Source: Falsiroseomonas selenitidurans (GTDB lineage Bacteria; Pseudomonadota; Alphaproteobacteria; Acetobacterales; Acetobacteraceae). From it: a stretch of DNA of 64,000 nucleotides. The notes below the pieces were generated by a model. That model was not told the origin of the DNA. It was given only the letters and a program-made list of their open reading frames with translations, and ran no database searches. A program made the position numbers and the translations under genes. Shown here piece after piece: positions 53,824-64,000 of this stretch (its first letter is position 1; each line of letters begins with the position of its first letter). The stretch spans positions 62,001 through 126,000 of the forward strand of contig NZ_JAAVNE010000006.1 in NCBI RefSeq assembly GCF_012103215.1, read 5' to 3'.

Positions 53824-55179
53824 TTACTTGTAGGTCACGCGCTTGGCGGCCTCGATCACCTGTTCCAGCCGCGGCAGGGCCAGCTTCTCCAGGTTCGCGG
53901 CATAGGGCATGGGAATATCCAGCCCATGCACGCGCACCGGCGGCGCATCCAGGTCGTCGAAGCAGTTCTCCAGGATCTGCATGGCAACCTCCGCCCCGAT
54001 GCCGGCATAGGGCCAGCCTTCCTCGAGCGTGACCAGCCGGTTCGTCTTCTTCACGGACCGCACGATGGTCTCGATGTCCAGCGGCCGCAGGCTGCGCAGG
54101 TTGATGACCTCCGCGCTGATGCCCTGGGCGGCCAGCTCATCCGCCGCCTGCATCGCCATGCCGACCATGATGGAGAAGGCCACCAGGGTCACATCGGTGC
54201 CCTCGCGCTCCACCTTCGCCTTGCCGATCGGCAGGATGAAATCCTCATCCACCGGGCAGTCGAAGGTCTGGCCGTAGAGGATCTCGTTCTCCAGGAAGAT
54301 GATCGGGTTCGGGTCGCGGATGGCCGCCCGCAGCAGGCCCTTGGCATCCGCCGCCGACCACGGCGCCAGCACCTTCAGCCCCGGCAGATGCGCGTACCAG
54401 GAGGCGTAGCACTGGCTGTGCTGCGCGGCGACGCGGCTGGCCGCGCCGTTCGGGCCGCGGAAGACGATGGGGCAGCCGAGCTGGCCGCCCGACATGTACA
54501 GCGTCTTCGCCGCCGAGTTGACGATCTGGTCGATCGCCTGCATCGAGAAGTTGAACGTCATGAACTCGACGATGGGCCTCAGCCCCGTCATCGCCGCGCC
54601 CACCGCCATGCCGGTGAAGCCGTGTTCCGTGATCGGCATGTCGATCACGCGCTTCGGCCCGAACTCGTCCAGCAGGCCCTGGCTGATCTTGTAGGCACCC
54701 TGGTACTGGCCGACTTCCTCGCCGATCAGGAACACGTCCTTGTCGGCGCGCATCTCCGCCGCCATGGCGTCGCGCAGGGCCTCCCGCACCGTCATCGGCC
54801 TGGTCGCGCCCCAATCCTTCTCGGGCGCGGCCGCGGCCTGGGCCGGCACCGGCGTGGCGGCGGGCTTGGCGGTTTCCATCTTCTCCACCGGCGCCTTGTC
54901 CAGCACCGCCTCGGGCTTCGGTGCCTTCGGCGCTTCCGCCGCGCCACCATCCAGCTCGGCGATCGGGGTGTTCACGGCGACGCCCTCCGTGCCCTCGGGC
55001 ACCAGGATCTTCGTCAGCGTGCCCTCGTCGACCGCTTCCACCTCCATGGTCGCCTTGTCGGTCTCGATCTCGGCGATCACGTCGCCGGCCTTCACGGTCT
55101 CGCCCTCCGCCTTGAGCCAGCGGGCCAGCTTGCCCTCCGTCATGGTGGGGCTGAGGGCGGGCATCAGGATCTGCGTCAT
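53824..55179 (-). CDS. pdhB: Pyruvate dehydrogenase E1 beta with N-terminal lipoyl domain
   Basis: 451 residues rather than the usual 330: the first 80 residues are a lipoyl domain ([13 protein letters not shown]) near-identical to that of PdhC, then an Ala/Pro linker, then the transketolase-like E1 beta with [25 protein letters not shown] and the C-terminal YAGIGAEV and GLDIPMPYA. The additional lipoyl domain is an established alphaproteobacterial trait. Start at 55179 (MTQILMPAL), 1 bp after pdhA. Confidence 0.95.
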   Translation of the reverse strand: MTQILMPALSPTMTEGKLARWLKAEGETVKAGDVIAEIETDKATMEVEAVDEGTLTKILVPEGTEGVAVNTPIAELDGGAAEAPKAPKPEAVLDKAPVEKMETAKPAATPVPAQAAAAPEKDWGATRPMTVREALRDAMAAEMRADKDVFLIGEEVGQYQGAYKISQGLLDEFGPKRVIDMPITEHGFTGMAVGAAMTGLRPIVEFMTFNFSMQAIDQIVNSAAKTLYMSGGQLGCPIVFRGPNGAASRVAAQHSQCYASWYAHLPGLKVLAPWSAADAKGLLRAAIRDPNPIIFLENEILYGQTFDCPVDEDFILPIGKAKVEREGTDVTLVAFSIMVGMAMQAADELAAQGISAEVINLRSLRPLDIETIVRSVKKTNRLVTLEEGWPYAGIGAEVAMQILENCFDDLDAPPVRVHGLDIPMPYAANLEKLALPRLEQVIEAAKRVTYK

Positions 55180-55180
55180 C

Positions 55181-56212
55181 TCAGCGGGACTCCACCAGGA
55201 CGTCCGTCCACAATTCGCTCTCATCGGGCTCCGGCGAGGTCTGCGCGAACTCGGCGCTGTCCTGCACGATGGCCTTCACCTCGTCGTCGATCACCTTCAG
55301 CTCCGCCTCGCTCACCCCGTGGCTGTCCAGCAGCAGCTTGCGCGCGGTCTCGATGCAATCGTTCTGCTCTCGCATCTTCTGCACCTCCTCCCGCGTCCGG
55401 TACTTGGCCGGGTCCGACATGGAGTGGCCGCGGTAGCGGTAGGTCTTCATCTCCAGCAGGTAGGGGCCATTGCCGGCCCGGCAGTGGGCGACGGCCCGTT
55501 CCCCGGCCTCCTTCACCGCGATCACGTCCATGCCGTTCACCTGCTCGCCCGGGATGCCCCAGGGGGAGCCGTTCTTCGACAGGTCGCGGGAGGCGCTGGC
55601 GCGCTCCACGCTGGTGCCCATGCCGTATTTGTTGTTCTCGATGATGAAGACGCAGGGCAGCTTGAACAGGGCGGCCAGGTTCAGGCTTTCGAACACCTGG
55701 CCCTGGTTCGAGGCACCCTCGCCGAAATAGGTCAGCGCCACGGCGCCGTCCTGGCGGTACCAGTTGGCGAAGGCCAGGCCGGCGCCGAGCGACACCTGCG
55801 CGCCGACGATGCCATGGCCGCCATAGAAGCCCTTCTCGCGCGAGAACATGTGCATGCTCCCGCCCTTGCCCTTGGAATAGCCACCGATGCGGCCGGTGAG
55901 CTCGGCCATCACGCCGCGCGCCTCCATGCCGGTGGCCAGCATGTGGCCATGGTCGCGATAGGAGGTGATGACCTGGTCGCCCGGCTGCAGGCACAGCTGC
56001 ATGCCGACGACGACGGCCTCCTGGCCGATATACAGGTGGCAGAAGCCGCCGATCAGGCCCATGCCATACAACTGGCCGGCCTTTTCCTCGAAGCGGCGGA
56101 TCAGCAGCATGTCGCGATAGGCGCGGGTCAGCTGGTCCTTGCTGATGGCGGGCTGGCTGGGCCCCTTGGAGGCCCCCTTGCCGCGGGCTGCGCGAGCGGC
56201 GGTTTCGGCCAT
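55181..56212 (-). CDS. pdhA: Pyruvate dehydrogenase E1 alpha
   Basis: 343 residues. The thiamine diphosphate motif reads GEGASNQG ... ENNKYG; the first acidic residue is Glu where most PDH E1 alpha have Asp (GDG), a form seen in branched-chain E1 alpha. [15 protein letters not shown] and [11 protein letters not shown] are conserved. Decarboxylates pyruvate with PdhB. A strong AGGAGG site precedes the ATG, and a promoter is at 56245-56273. First gene of pdhA-pdhB-pdhC. Confidence 0.95.
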   Translation of the reverse strand: MAETAARAARGKGASKGPSQPAISKDQLTRAYRDMLLIRRFEEKAGQLYGMGLIGGFCHLYIGQEAVVVGMQLCLQPGDQVITSYRDHGHMLATGMEARGVMAELTGRIGGYSKGKGGSMHMFSREKGFYGGHGIVGAQVSLGAGLAFANWYRQDGAVALTYFGEGASNQGQVFESLNLAALFKLPCVFIIENNKYGMGTSVERASASRDLSKNGSPWGIPGEQVNGMDVIAVKEAGERAVAHCRAGNGPYLLEMKTYRYRGHSMSDPAKYRTREEVQKMREQNDCIETARKLLLDSHGVSEAELKVIDDEVKAIVQDSAEFAQTSPEPDESELWTDVLVESR

Positions 56213-56244
56213 GCGGTGTCCTCCTCAGGGCTTCCCTGGACAGG

Positions 56245-56273
56245 CATCTACGCGTGCCCCGGTCGCCTTGCAA
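56245..56273 (-). promoter_or_regulatory. Candidate promoter for pdhA-pdhB-pdhC
   Basis: Minus strand: TTGCAA (56273-56268), 17-bp spacer, TAGATG (56250-56245); start site expected near 56238, giving a leader of about 26 bases with AGGAGG. The arrangement equals that proposed for rpoZ. Confidence 0.55.
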
Positions 56274-56293
56274 GGATGTCCTGTTTCGGGAAA

Positions 56294-56343
56294 GCGTTGA
56301 TTGTGCAACGCAATAACGGGATTAACCACAACGCGGTTAACCC
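56294..56343. promoter_or_regulatory. Two inverted repeats upstream of pdhA, possible operator
   Basis: GCGTTG-N6-CAACGC (56294-56311) and GGG-A-TTAACC-N7-GGTTAACCC (56318-56343). They lie 20-70 bp upstream of the pdhA -35, in AT-richer DNA than the rest of the window, as expected for a regulator site. The remainder of the gap, to 56528, shows no gene that I trust. Confidence 0.5.
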
Positions 56344-56528
56344 GACTTCAGGGGCTCCGCGCTCCGGGTTGCGAGATTGCCGAAGGCGCGACGTGCACGA
56401 GCCGATCGTGCCCCAGGCGGCCCCCTTGCAGCAATTTTCGGCGCCGGGGCCGGCGCCTGCGCGGCGGCCCGCGGGGGGGCGAAAAATCCGCGCGCTATCC
56501 GAGCATTCTGGCTGTGTTATGGTTGGGC

Positions 56529-57447
56529 ATGAGGCGCGCCCAGACCAATCTCAGCACCAGCTTCCTTCGCGAAATCCTCCTGCTGCGGGTCGCCCGGCAG
56601 GTCCTGGCGCCGCAGGCCACCCCGCTGCGCATCCTGTCCTTCGGCTGCTCGATCGGTGAAGAATTGGTGACGCTGCGGGTGCTGTTCCCGGAGGCCGAGA
56701 TCTTCGGCTGCGATATCGACCCCCTGGCGCTGAAGGTGGCGCAGGCGCGGGTGGGGCATCTCGCCAACGTCTTCAAGTCGGACGAGGCGGCGATCGCGGC
56801 GCGCGGCCCTTTCGACCTGATCTGCGCCTTCTCCTCCCTCTGCATCAATCCGATGCCGCCGGCCGCCGTGATGCAGCGGCAATTGCCGTTCTCGCTGTTC
56901 GACGACCTGGTCGCCACGCTGGATGAACCTGCGGACCGGCGGGCTGCTCTGCCTGCGTAACACCTCCTACACCTTCGCCGACCTGGCGCTTTCGCACCGC
57001 TATGGCCGAATCCGGACCGACCTGGTCTTCGAAAATGGCTTCGTGCCGCAGTTGCGCCCGGACGGAGCACCCGCCTGTCGGGTCGTGCCCCGGCAGTTCA
57101 CCAACCTGCTGCAACGCGGCGTGCTGGACGGCCTGGAGGATTGGGACCTGATCGACACGGTCTTCCGCAAGATGCCGGCGCCGGCGCTGGCGCCGGAGGT
57201 CACCTTTCACAGCATGGTGCCGTCGCTTCCCGATCCCGGCGAACCACTGGCCAGCTGGAGCTACAGCACGCTCGATGGCTGGGACGGCCCGCCCGAGGAG
57301 GTGCTGGAGATCCAGCGCCATTATCGCCTGCAGCGTGACCCGAAGAATCCCGACCAGAGCGAGGTGGTGGGGACGTTGCGGCGCCAGAGCTTCCGCGGCC
57401 AGGGCTGGCTGACCTTCATGCTGGAGCCGCGAAGCATCCCCGCCTGA
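56529..57447 (+). pseudogene. Frame-broken SAM-dependent methyltransferase
   Basis: The first frame (56529 to about 56930) encodes the N-terminal half with ILSFGCSIGEELVTLRVLFPEAEIFGCDIDP (SAM motifs I and II) and FDLICAFSSLCIN; it runs on to a stop at 56960 as an unrelated-looking ADRRAALPA. The second frame, from 56923 to 57447, carries the rest (LRTGGLLCLRNTSYTFADLALSHRYG). A one-base insertion or two-base deletion near 56930-56935 would restore one protein of about 305 residues. It is either a pseudogene, a sequencing error, or two coupled frames. It sits opposite to the pdh and eno genes. Confidence 0.75.
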
Positions 57448-57459
57448 TCAGAACAGGCG
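57441..57459. terminator. Hairpin across the two convergent stop codons
   Basis: CGCCTG-N7-CAGGCG, whose loop includes the TGA of the methyltransferase frame and the TCA (TGA) of ftsB. A small bidirectional terminator is possible. Confidence 0.4.
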
Positions 57460-57756
57460 ACGTTCCCGCGCGTAGGGAACCACGATCTCGTCCTTGTCGA
57501 CCAGGTTGAGCAGCTGCCGCGCCCGCTCATCCAGCTGGTCGCGGTCCAGCCGGTCGCCGCGCAGGCCCTGCACGCGGCGTTCCACAGCCTCCAGCTCCGT
57601 CTGCACCCGGGCCAGCTCCTGCCGCGCCTCGGCGATCTGCGCCTGGCGCTGGTCGCGCGCGATCAGCCCGCGCTCGCCATGCACGGCATGCCACACGAAA
57701 TAGCCGCTGGTCGCCAGGAACAGCGCGGGCAGCGCTGCCGCGCGCACACGGCGCAT
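57448..57756 (-). CDS. ftsB: Septum formation initiator (FtsB/DivIC)
   Basis: 102 residues. One N-terminal membrane span (LPALFLATSGYFVWHAV) and a periplasmic coiled coil (RQAQIAEARQELARVQTELEAVERRVQGLR), then DQLDERARQLLNLVDKDEIV, the DivIC-type C-terminal motif. Acts with FtsL and FtsQ at the division septum. ATG at 57756. Conserved neighbour of eno in alphaproteobacteria. Confidence 0.9.
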   Translation of the reverse strand: MRRVRAAALPALFLATSGYFVWHAVHGERGLIARDQRQAQIAEARQELARVQTELEAVERRVQGLRGDRLDRDQLDERARQLLNLVDKDEIVVPYARERRLF

Positions 57757-57931
57757 CACCCAGGCGCCGATACCCCCCCGACGCCCCGCTGGCAGATAGA
57801 TGTCAGACACGTATGCGAGCCCCCCCGCCAACGGCCCCATATGAAGGGCGCCGCGCCGCGCCTGTCCAGCGGAATCACGCGGCGTCAACGCCTTACGACG
57901 CTTTCCCGCCCTGGTGTCTCCGCGCCGCCAC

Positions 57932-57964
57932 CCTGGCCCCCGCGCGGCTGGCGCGGCGGCCAGG
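57932..57964 (-). terminator. Strong hairpin after eno
   Basis: CCTGGCC / GGCCAGG outer stem (7 bp), one mismatch, then a 6-bp inner stem and a 5-base loop, only 2 bases after the eno stop. No T-run, so terminator or 3'-end protection. Confidence 0.6.
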
Positions 57965-57966
57965 CT

Positions 57967-59968
<2,002 letters not shown>

Positions 59969-60015
59969 CAGACCACGGAAAGCTGGAGGAACGATTAATC
60001 CCGTCCCCGCCTCCG

Positions 60016-60180
60016 CTACCGCTTGGCCCGCCCGCCCCCCAGCAGCAGTGTCGCGCCCAGGCCGATGGCCAGCGTCAGCGGCACGGCGAGTGACCCGAAC
60101 ACGGCCCCGGCCACCACGGTGGCGACCAGGGTCGCCGCCATGCCGATGCCGAATCGCTTCAACCGGGCGCGCTCATCCAT
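60016..60180 (-). CDS. Small membrane protein (54 aa)
   Basis: Frame from ATG 60180 to TAG 60016, 4 bp after the pyrG stop. Basic N-terminus (MDERARLKRFGIG), two hydrophobic stretches (MAATLVATVVAGAVFGSLAV and LTLAIGLGATLLLGGG), basic end (RAKR). Function unknown. Its close spacing suggests translation from the pyrG message. Confidence 0.55.
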   Translation of the reverse strand: MDERARLKRFGIGMAATLVATVVAGAVFGSLAVPLTLAIGLGATLLLGGGRAKR

Positions 60181-60184
60181 CGGG

Positions 60185-61831
<1,647 letters not shown>

Positions 61832-61841
61832 TCATAGCGAA

Positions 61842-61869
61842 GCCGGACGGGCGTGCCTACCCGTCCGGC
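61842..61869 (-). promoter_or_regulatory. Long hairpin between secG and pyrG
   Basis: Perfect 10-bp inverted repeat GCCGGACGGG / CCCGTCCGGC with an 8-base loop, 20 bp upstream of the pyrG ATG and 53 bp after the secG stop. On the minus strand it is followed by CTTCGC, not a T-run. It may terminate secG or act in the pyrG leader. Confidence 0.6.
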
Positions 61870-61921
61870 GTGTGGAACCGATGAAAGCTGGCATGCACCC
61901 CGCGCGGGGCGGGGTCCGGCG

Positions 61922-62245
61922 TCAGTTGTTGGGCACCGTGGGTGCGGCGGGGACAGCGGGCGCGCTGGTGGCAGGCGAGCCGGCCGGCGGTGCGTCCAGG
62001 ATGGACCGCGCGGGCCCCTCGCTGCGGCCCAGCATGGCCAGCACCAGGGCCAGCGCCATGAAGATGGTGCCGAGCACGGCGGTGGTCCGGGTCAGCAGAT
62101 TCGCGGTGCCGCGCCCGGTCATGAACCCGCCCATGCCCTGGGAGGTCCCGATGCCGAGGCCGCCACCTTCGCTGCGCTGCACGAGGATGACCCCGATCAG
62201 CGCGAGGGTGACGAGCAGGAAGATGACGAGGAGAATAGGGGTCAT
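61922..62245 (-). CDS. secG: Preprotein translocase subunit SecG
   Basis: 107 residues. First helix (ILLVIFLLVTLALIGVILV), then QRSEGGGLGIG and the family motif for the turn, second helix (TAVLGTIFMALALVLAML), and an Ala/Pro tail. Partner of SecYE in the inner membrane. ATG at 62245. Standard neighbour of tpiA. Confidence 0.93.
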   Translation of the reverse strand: MTPILLVIFLLVTLALIGVILVQRSEGGGLGIGTSQGMGGFMTGRGTANLLTRTTAVLGTIFMALALVLAMLGRSEGPARSILDAPPAGSPATSAPAVPAAPTVPNN

Positions 62246-62275
62246 GGCGCCGGCCTTCTAGCTTGTCGCCGGGCG

Positions 62276-62378
62276 GATGACCAGCGCCGCAGGCCCAGCC
62301 CGCGGGACCCGATGACCAGCGCCGCGGGCTTCAGCCCGCGGGACCCGATGACCAGCGCCGCGGGCTTCAGCCCGCGGA
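62276..62378 (-). repeat. Three tandem 36-bp hairpin units at the 3' end of tpiA
   Basis: Units start at 62276 (35 bp, slightly diverged), 62311 (36 bp) and 62347 (partial). Each holds CCGCGGGC-TTCA-GCCCGCGG, an 8-bp stem with a 4-base loop. The third unit includes the tpiA stop codon, so the hairpin was probably the tpiA terminator and became duplicated. No spacer diversity, so not CRISPR. Confidence 0.9.
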
Positions 62379-63116
62379 CGCGGCGATGGCCAGGAAATCC
62401 GCGGCCACCAGGCTGGCGCCGCCGACCAGGCCGCCATCCACATTGGCCAGCGCCAGGATGGCCTTCGCGTTGCCCGGCTTCATCGAGCCGCCATAGAGGA
62501 TCCGCATCCCCTGCCCCGCCGCGCCGAAGCGCGCCGCCAGGCTGTCGCGGATCGTACCGTGGATGGCCGCGATGTCGCCCTCGGTCGGCGTGCGGCCGGT
62601 GCCGATGGCCCAGACCGGCTCATAGGCGATGATGCCGGCGAAGCCGTCCGGCAGGGATTCGGCCAGCTGCCGGCGCACCACCGCTTCCGCCTCCCCGCCC
62701 AGGCGCTGCGCCTCCGTCTCGCCGACGCAGACCACCGGCACCAGGCCGGCGGCCAGCGCGGCCGCCACCTTGGCGCGCACATCGGCATCGGCCTCACCAT
62801 GGTCGGCACGGCGTTCGGAATGGCCGAGGATGACATGGCTGGCGCCGATGTCGCGCAGCATGGCGGCGGAGACGTCGCCGGTATGCGCCCCCTTGGCCGC
62901 CGCGTGGCAATCCTGGCCGCCCACCGCCACGCCCTGCCCCAGCAGCGCCACGGCCAGAACATGGATATGCGGGAAGGGCGGGCACACCAGCAGGTCGGCC
63001 GCCGGCGGGCTGGCGGCGGCACCGGCGCGCACGGCCTCGGCCAGCGCGGCGGCCTCGCGCAGCGTGCCGTGCATCTTCCAGTTGCCGGCGATCAGCGGGC
63101 GGATGCCAGGGGTCAC
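62367..63116 (-). CDS. tpiA: Triose-phosphate isomerase
   Basis: 249 residues. GNWKMHGT at the start, LGHSERR (catalytic His), YEPVWAIGTGRTPT (catalytic Glu) and YGGSMKPGNA. Start is GTG at 63116 behind AAAGGAGAG. It is divergent from the ppiD-type gene at 63201. Glycolysis/gluconeogenesis, cytosolic. Confidence 0.96.
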   Translation of the reverse strand: MTPGIRPLIAGNWKMHGTLREAAALAEAVRAGAAASPPAADLLVCPPFPHIHVLAVALLGQGVAVGGQDCHAAAKGAHTGDVSAAMLRDIGASHVILGHSERRADHGEADADVRAKVAAALAAGLVPVVCVGETEAQRLGGEAEAVVRRQLAESLPDGFAGIIAYEPVWAIGTGRTPTEGDIAAIHGTIRDSLAARFGAAGQGMRILYGGSMKPGNAKAILALANVDGGLVGGASLVAADFLAIAASAG

Positions 63117-63200
63117 GAGCCTCTCCTTTGTGCTTGGCATCCCGCCTAGCAACGGCGCGGCGGGCTGGCAACGGGGCGGATTTCCGGCTACCGGGGCGGG

Positions 63201-64000
63201 ATGATCACCTGGTTCCGCAACCTCACCCAGACCTGGTTCGCCAAGGTCCTGTTCCTGCTCCTGGTGCTGTCCTTCGGGATCTGGGGCATCGAGGACACCG
63301 TGCGCAATTTCTGGCGGGAAACCGCCGTGGTCCGCATGGCTGGCGGCGATATCGAGGTGCCGGAGGCGCAGATGGCCGCGCGGCGCGAATTGCAGCGCGT
63401 GCAATCCCAACTCGGCACCGGCTTCGAGGCGGAGGAACCGCTGCGGCGGGCCATCGCCATGCAGGCGGTGGAACAGCTGATCGCCGAACGGGCGCTGCGC
63501 GCAGAGGCCGCGCGGCTGGAGCTGGTGACGCCGGACGAGGCGGTGCAGGCCTATGTCTTCGCCATTCCCAACTTCCAGACGGCCGGGCAGTTCGACCGGC
63601 TGATGCTGGACCAGTTCCTGCGCCAGAACGACATGTCGGAGGCGCAGTTCCTGCAGATCGTCCGCGACGACCTGCGCCGCATCCAGCTGACCGGCGCCGT
63701 GCGCGCCGGCGCCGCGGTGCCGGAGGCGCTCGCCCGCGCCATGGTGCGGTACGAGAAAGAACAGCGCATCGCCCAGCTGGTGGAGCTGCCGCTGCTGGAC
63801 GCGCCGGAGCCCGAGCCGCCGACCGAGGCGCAGCTGGCGCGTTTCCACGCCAACAACCCGGAACGCTTCTCCACCCCCGCCCTGCGGGAGGCGACGATCG
63901 CCGTCCTGACCGGGGAGACCCTGGCCGACCAGATCGAGGTCACGGATGCCGACCTCGCCAGCGCCTATGAGGCGCGCCGCGGCCAGTTCGAGACGGCGGA
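63201..64000 (+). CDS. PpiD/SurA-type peptidyl-prolyl isomerase chaperone, partial
   Basis: The window end cuts this gene after 266 codons. The N-terminus is a single signal-anchor (VLFLLLVLSFGIWGIEDTV), followed by a SurA_N_3-type helical domain (EAQMAARRELQRVQSQLG, MQAVEQLIAERALRAEA, MSEAQFLQIVRDDLRRIQL) and ERFSTPALREATIAVL leading to the parvulin domain. Members assist folding of outer-membrane proteins. Start 63201 follows GGGGCGGG. Divergent from tpiA, as is common. Confidence 0.9.
   Translation, partial: MITWFRNLTQTWFAKVLFLLLVLSFGIWGIEDTVRNFWRETAVVRMAGGDIEVPEAQMAARRELQRVQSQLGTGFEAEEPLRRAIAMQAVEQLIAERALRAEAARLELVTPDEAVQAYVFAIPNFQTAGQFDRLMLDQFLRQNDMSEAQFLQIVRDDLRRIQLTGAVRAGAAVPEALARAMVRYEKEQRIAQLVELPLLDAPEPEPPTEAQLARFHANNPERFSTPALREATIAVLTGETLADQIEVTDADLASAYEARRGQFETA

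Noticed and set aside
62276-62378. Tandem repeats taken as a CRISPR array
   Set aside because: The units abut with no variable spacers, and no cas gene is present; they are duplicated hairpins at the tpiA end.

Overview
The window is a GC-rich (roughly 70%), densely coded bacterial chromosome segment of mostly housekeeping and catabolic genes. Several features point to an alphaproteobacterium: E1-beta of pyruvate dehydrogenase carries its own N-terminal lipoyl domain, the order eno-ftsB-pdhA-pdhB-pdhC-lpd-lipA-coq10 is kept, and recO-era-rnc-lepB-acpS-rsh-rpoZ and dapA-smpB sit together. GC content and the ABC/BKACE catabolic genes suggest an Acetobacteraceae (Roseomonas-like) member, but that is inference. 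No rRNA, tRNA, prophage, transposase, CRISPR array or recognisable defence system was seen.

Region by region. 0.1-3.4 kb: two small unknown proteins, then a tight three-gene catabolic operon (3-hydroxyacyl-CoA/carnitine dehydrogenase-like, BKACE beta-keto acid cleavage enzyme, SDR). 3.4-4.5 kb: a structured repeat and two unknown minus-strand genes. 4.5-13.2 kb: a complete peptide-type ABC importer (two ATPases, two permeases, divergent binding protein) followed by a creatininase-family amidohydrolase, a PanE-like reductase and an M20 dipeptidase, which reads as an uptake-and-hydrolysis cassette for an amide or peptide-like substrate. 13.2-20.0 kb (minus): flavodoxin-fold oxidoreductase, gluconokinase, short-form 6-phosphogluconate dehydrogenase, metallo-beta-lactamase-fold hydrolase, xanthine dehydrogenase subunits. 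20.1-32.4 kb (minus): parC, a chemoreceptor with a C-terminal PilZ domain, recO, era, rnc, lepB, acpS, rsh, rpoZ, folK.

32.4-45.4 kb: uracil-DNA glycosylase, small membrane proteins (one of 24 residues), a Tat-type glutathione peroxidase overlapping a sulfite-oxidase-fold enzyme, two tandem paralogous lipoproteins, a secreted hydrolase, smpB, dapA, then the overlapping plus-strand chain slt-hydrolase-pgpA-cinA-M20 peptidase, a methyltransferase and a hexapeptide acyltransferase. 45.5-49.6 kb: threonine aldolase, GST, an unknown gene, coq10-like, lipA. 49.7-59.2 kb: methyltransferase, lpd, GNAT, pdhC, pdhB, pdhA, a frame-broken methyltransferase on the opposite strand, ftsB and eno. 59.3-64 kb: three small unknown genes, pyrG, secG, tpiA and the start of a ppiD-type chaperone cut by the window end.

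The most interesting non-coding signals are: (i) a two-hairpin interspersed repeat at 3441-3544, 44473-44574 and 48035-48204, always at the 3' end of genes; (ii) a second structured element found twice (about 7367-7432 and 28902-28966), both times just upstream of a minus-strand start codon; (iii) three tandem 36-bp hairpin units at the 3' end of tpiA; and (iv) strong inverted repeats near pdhA, pyrG, eno and ltaE. No new multi-gene system could be established from sequence alone.
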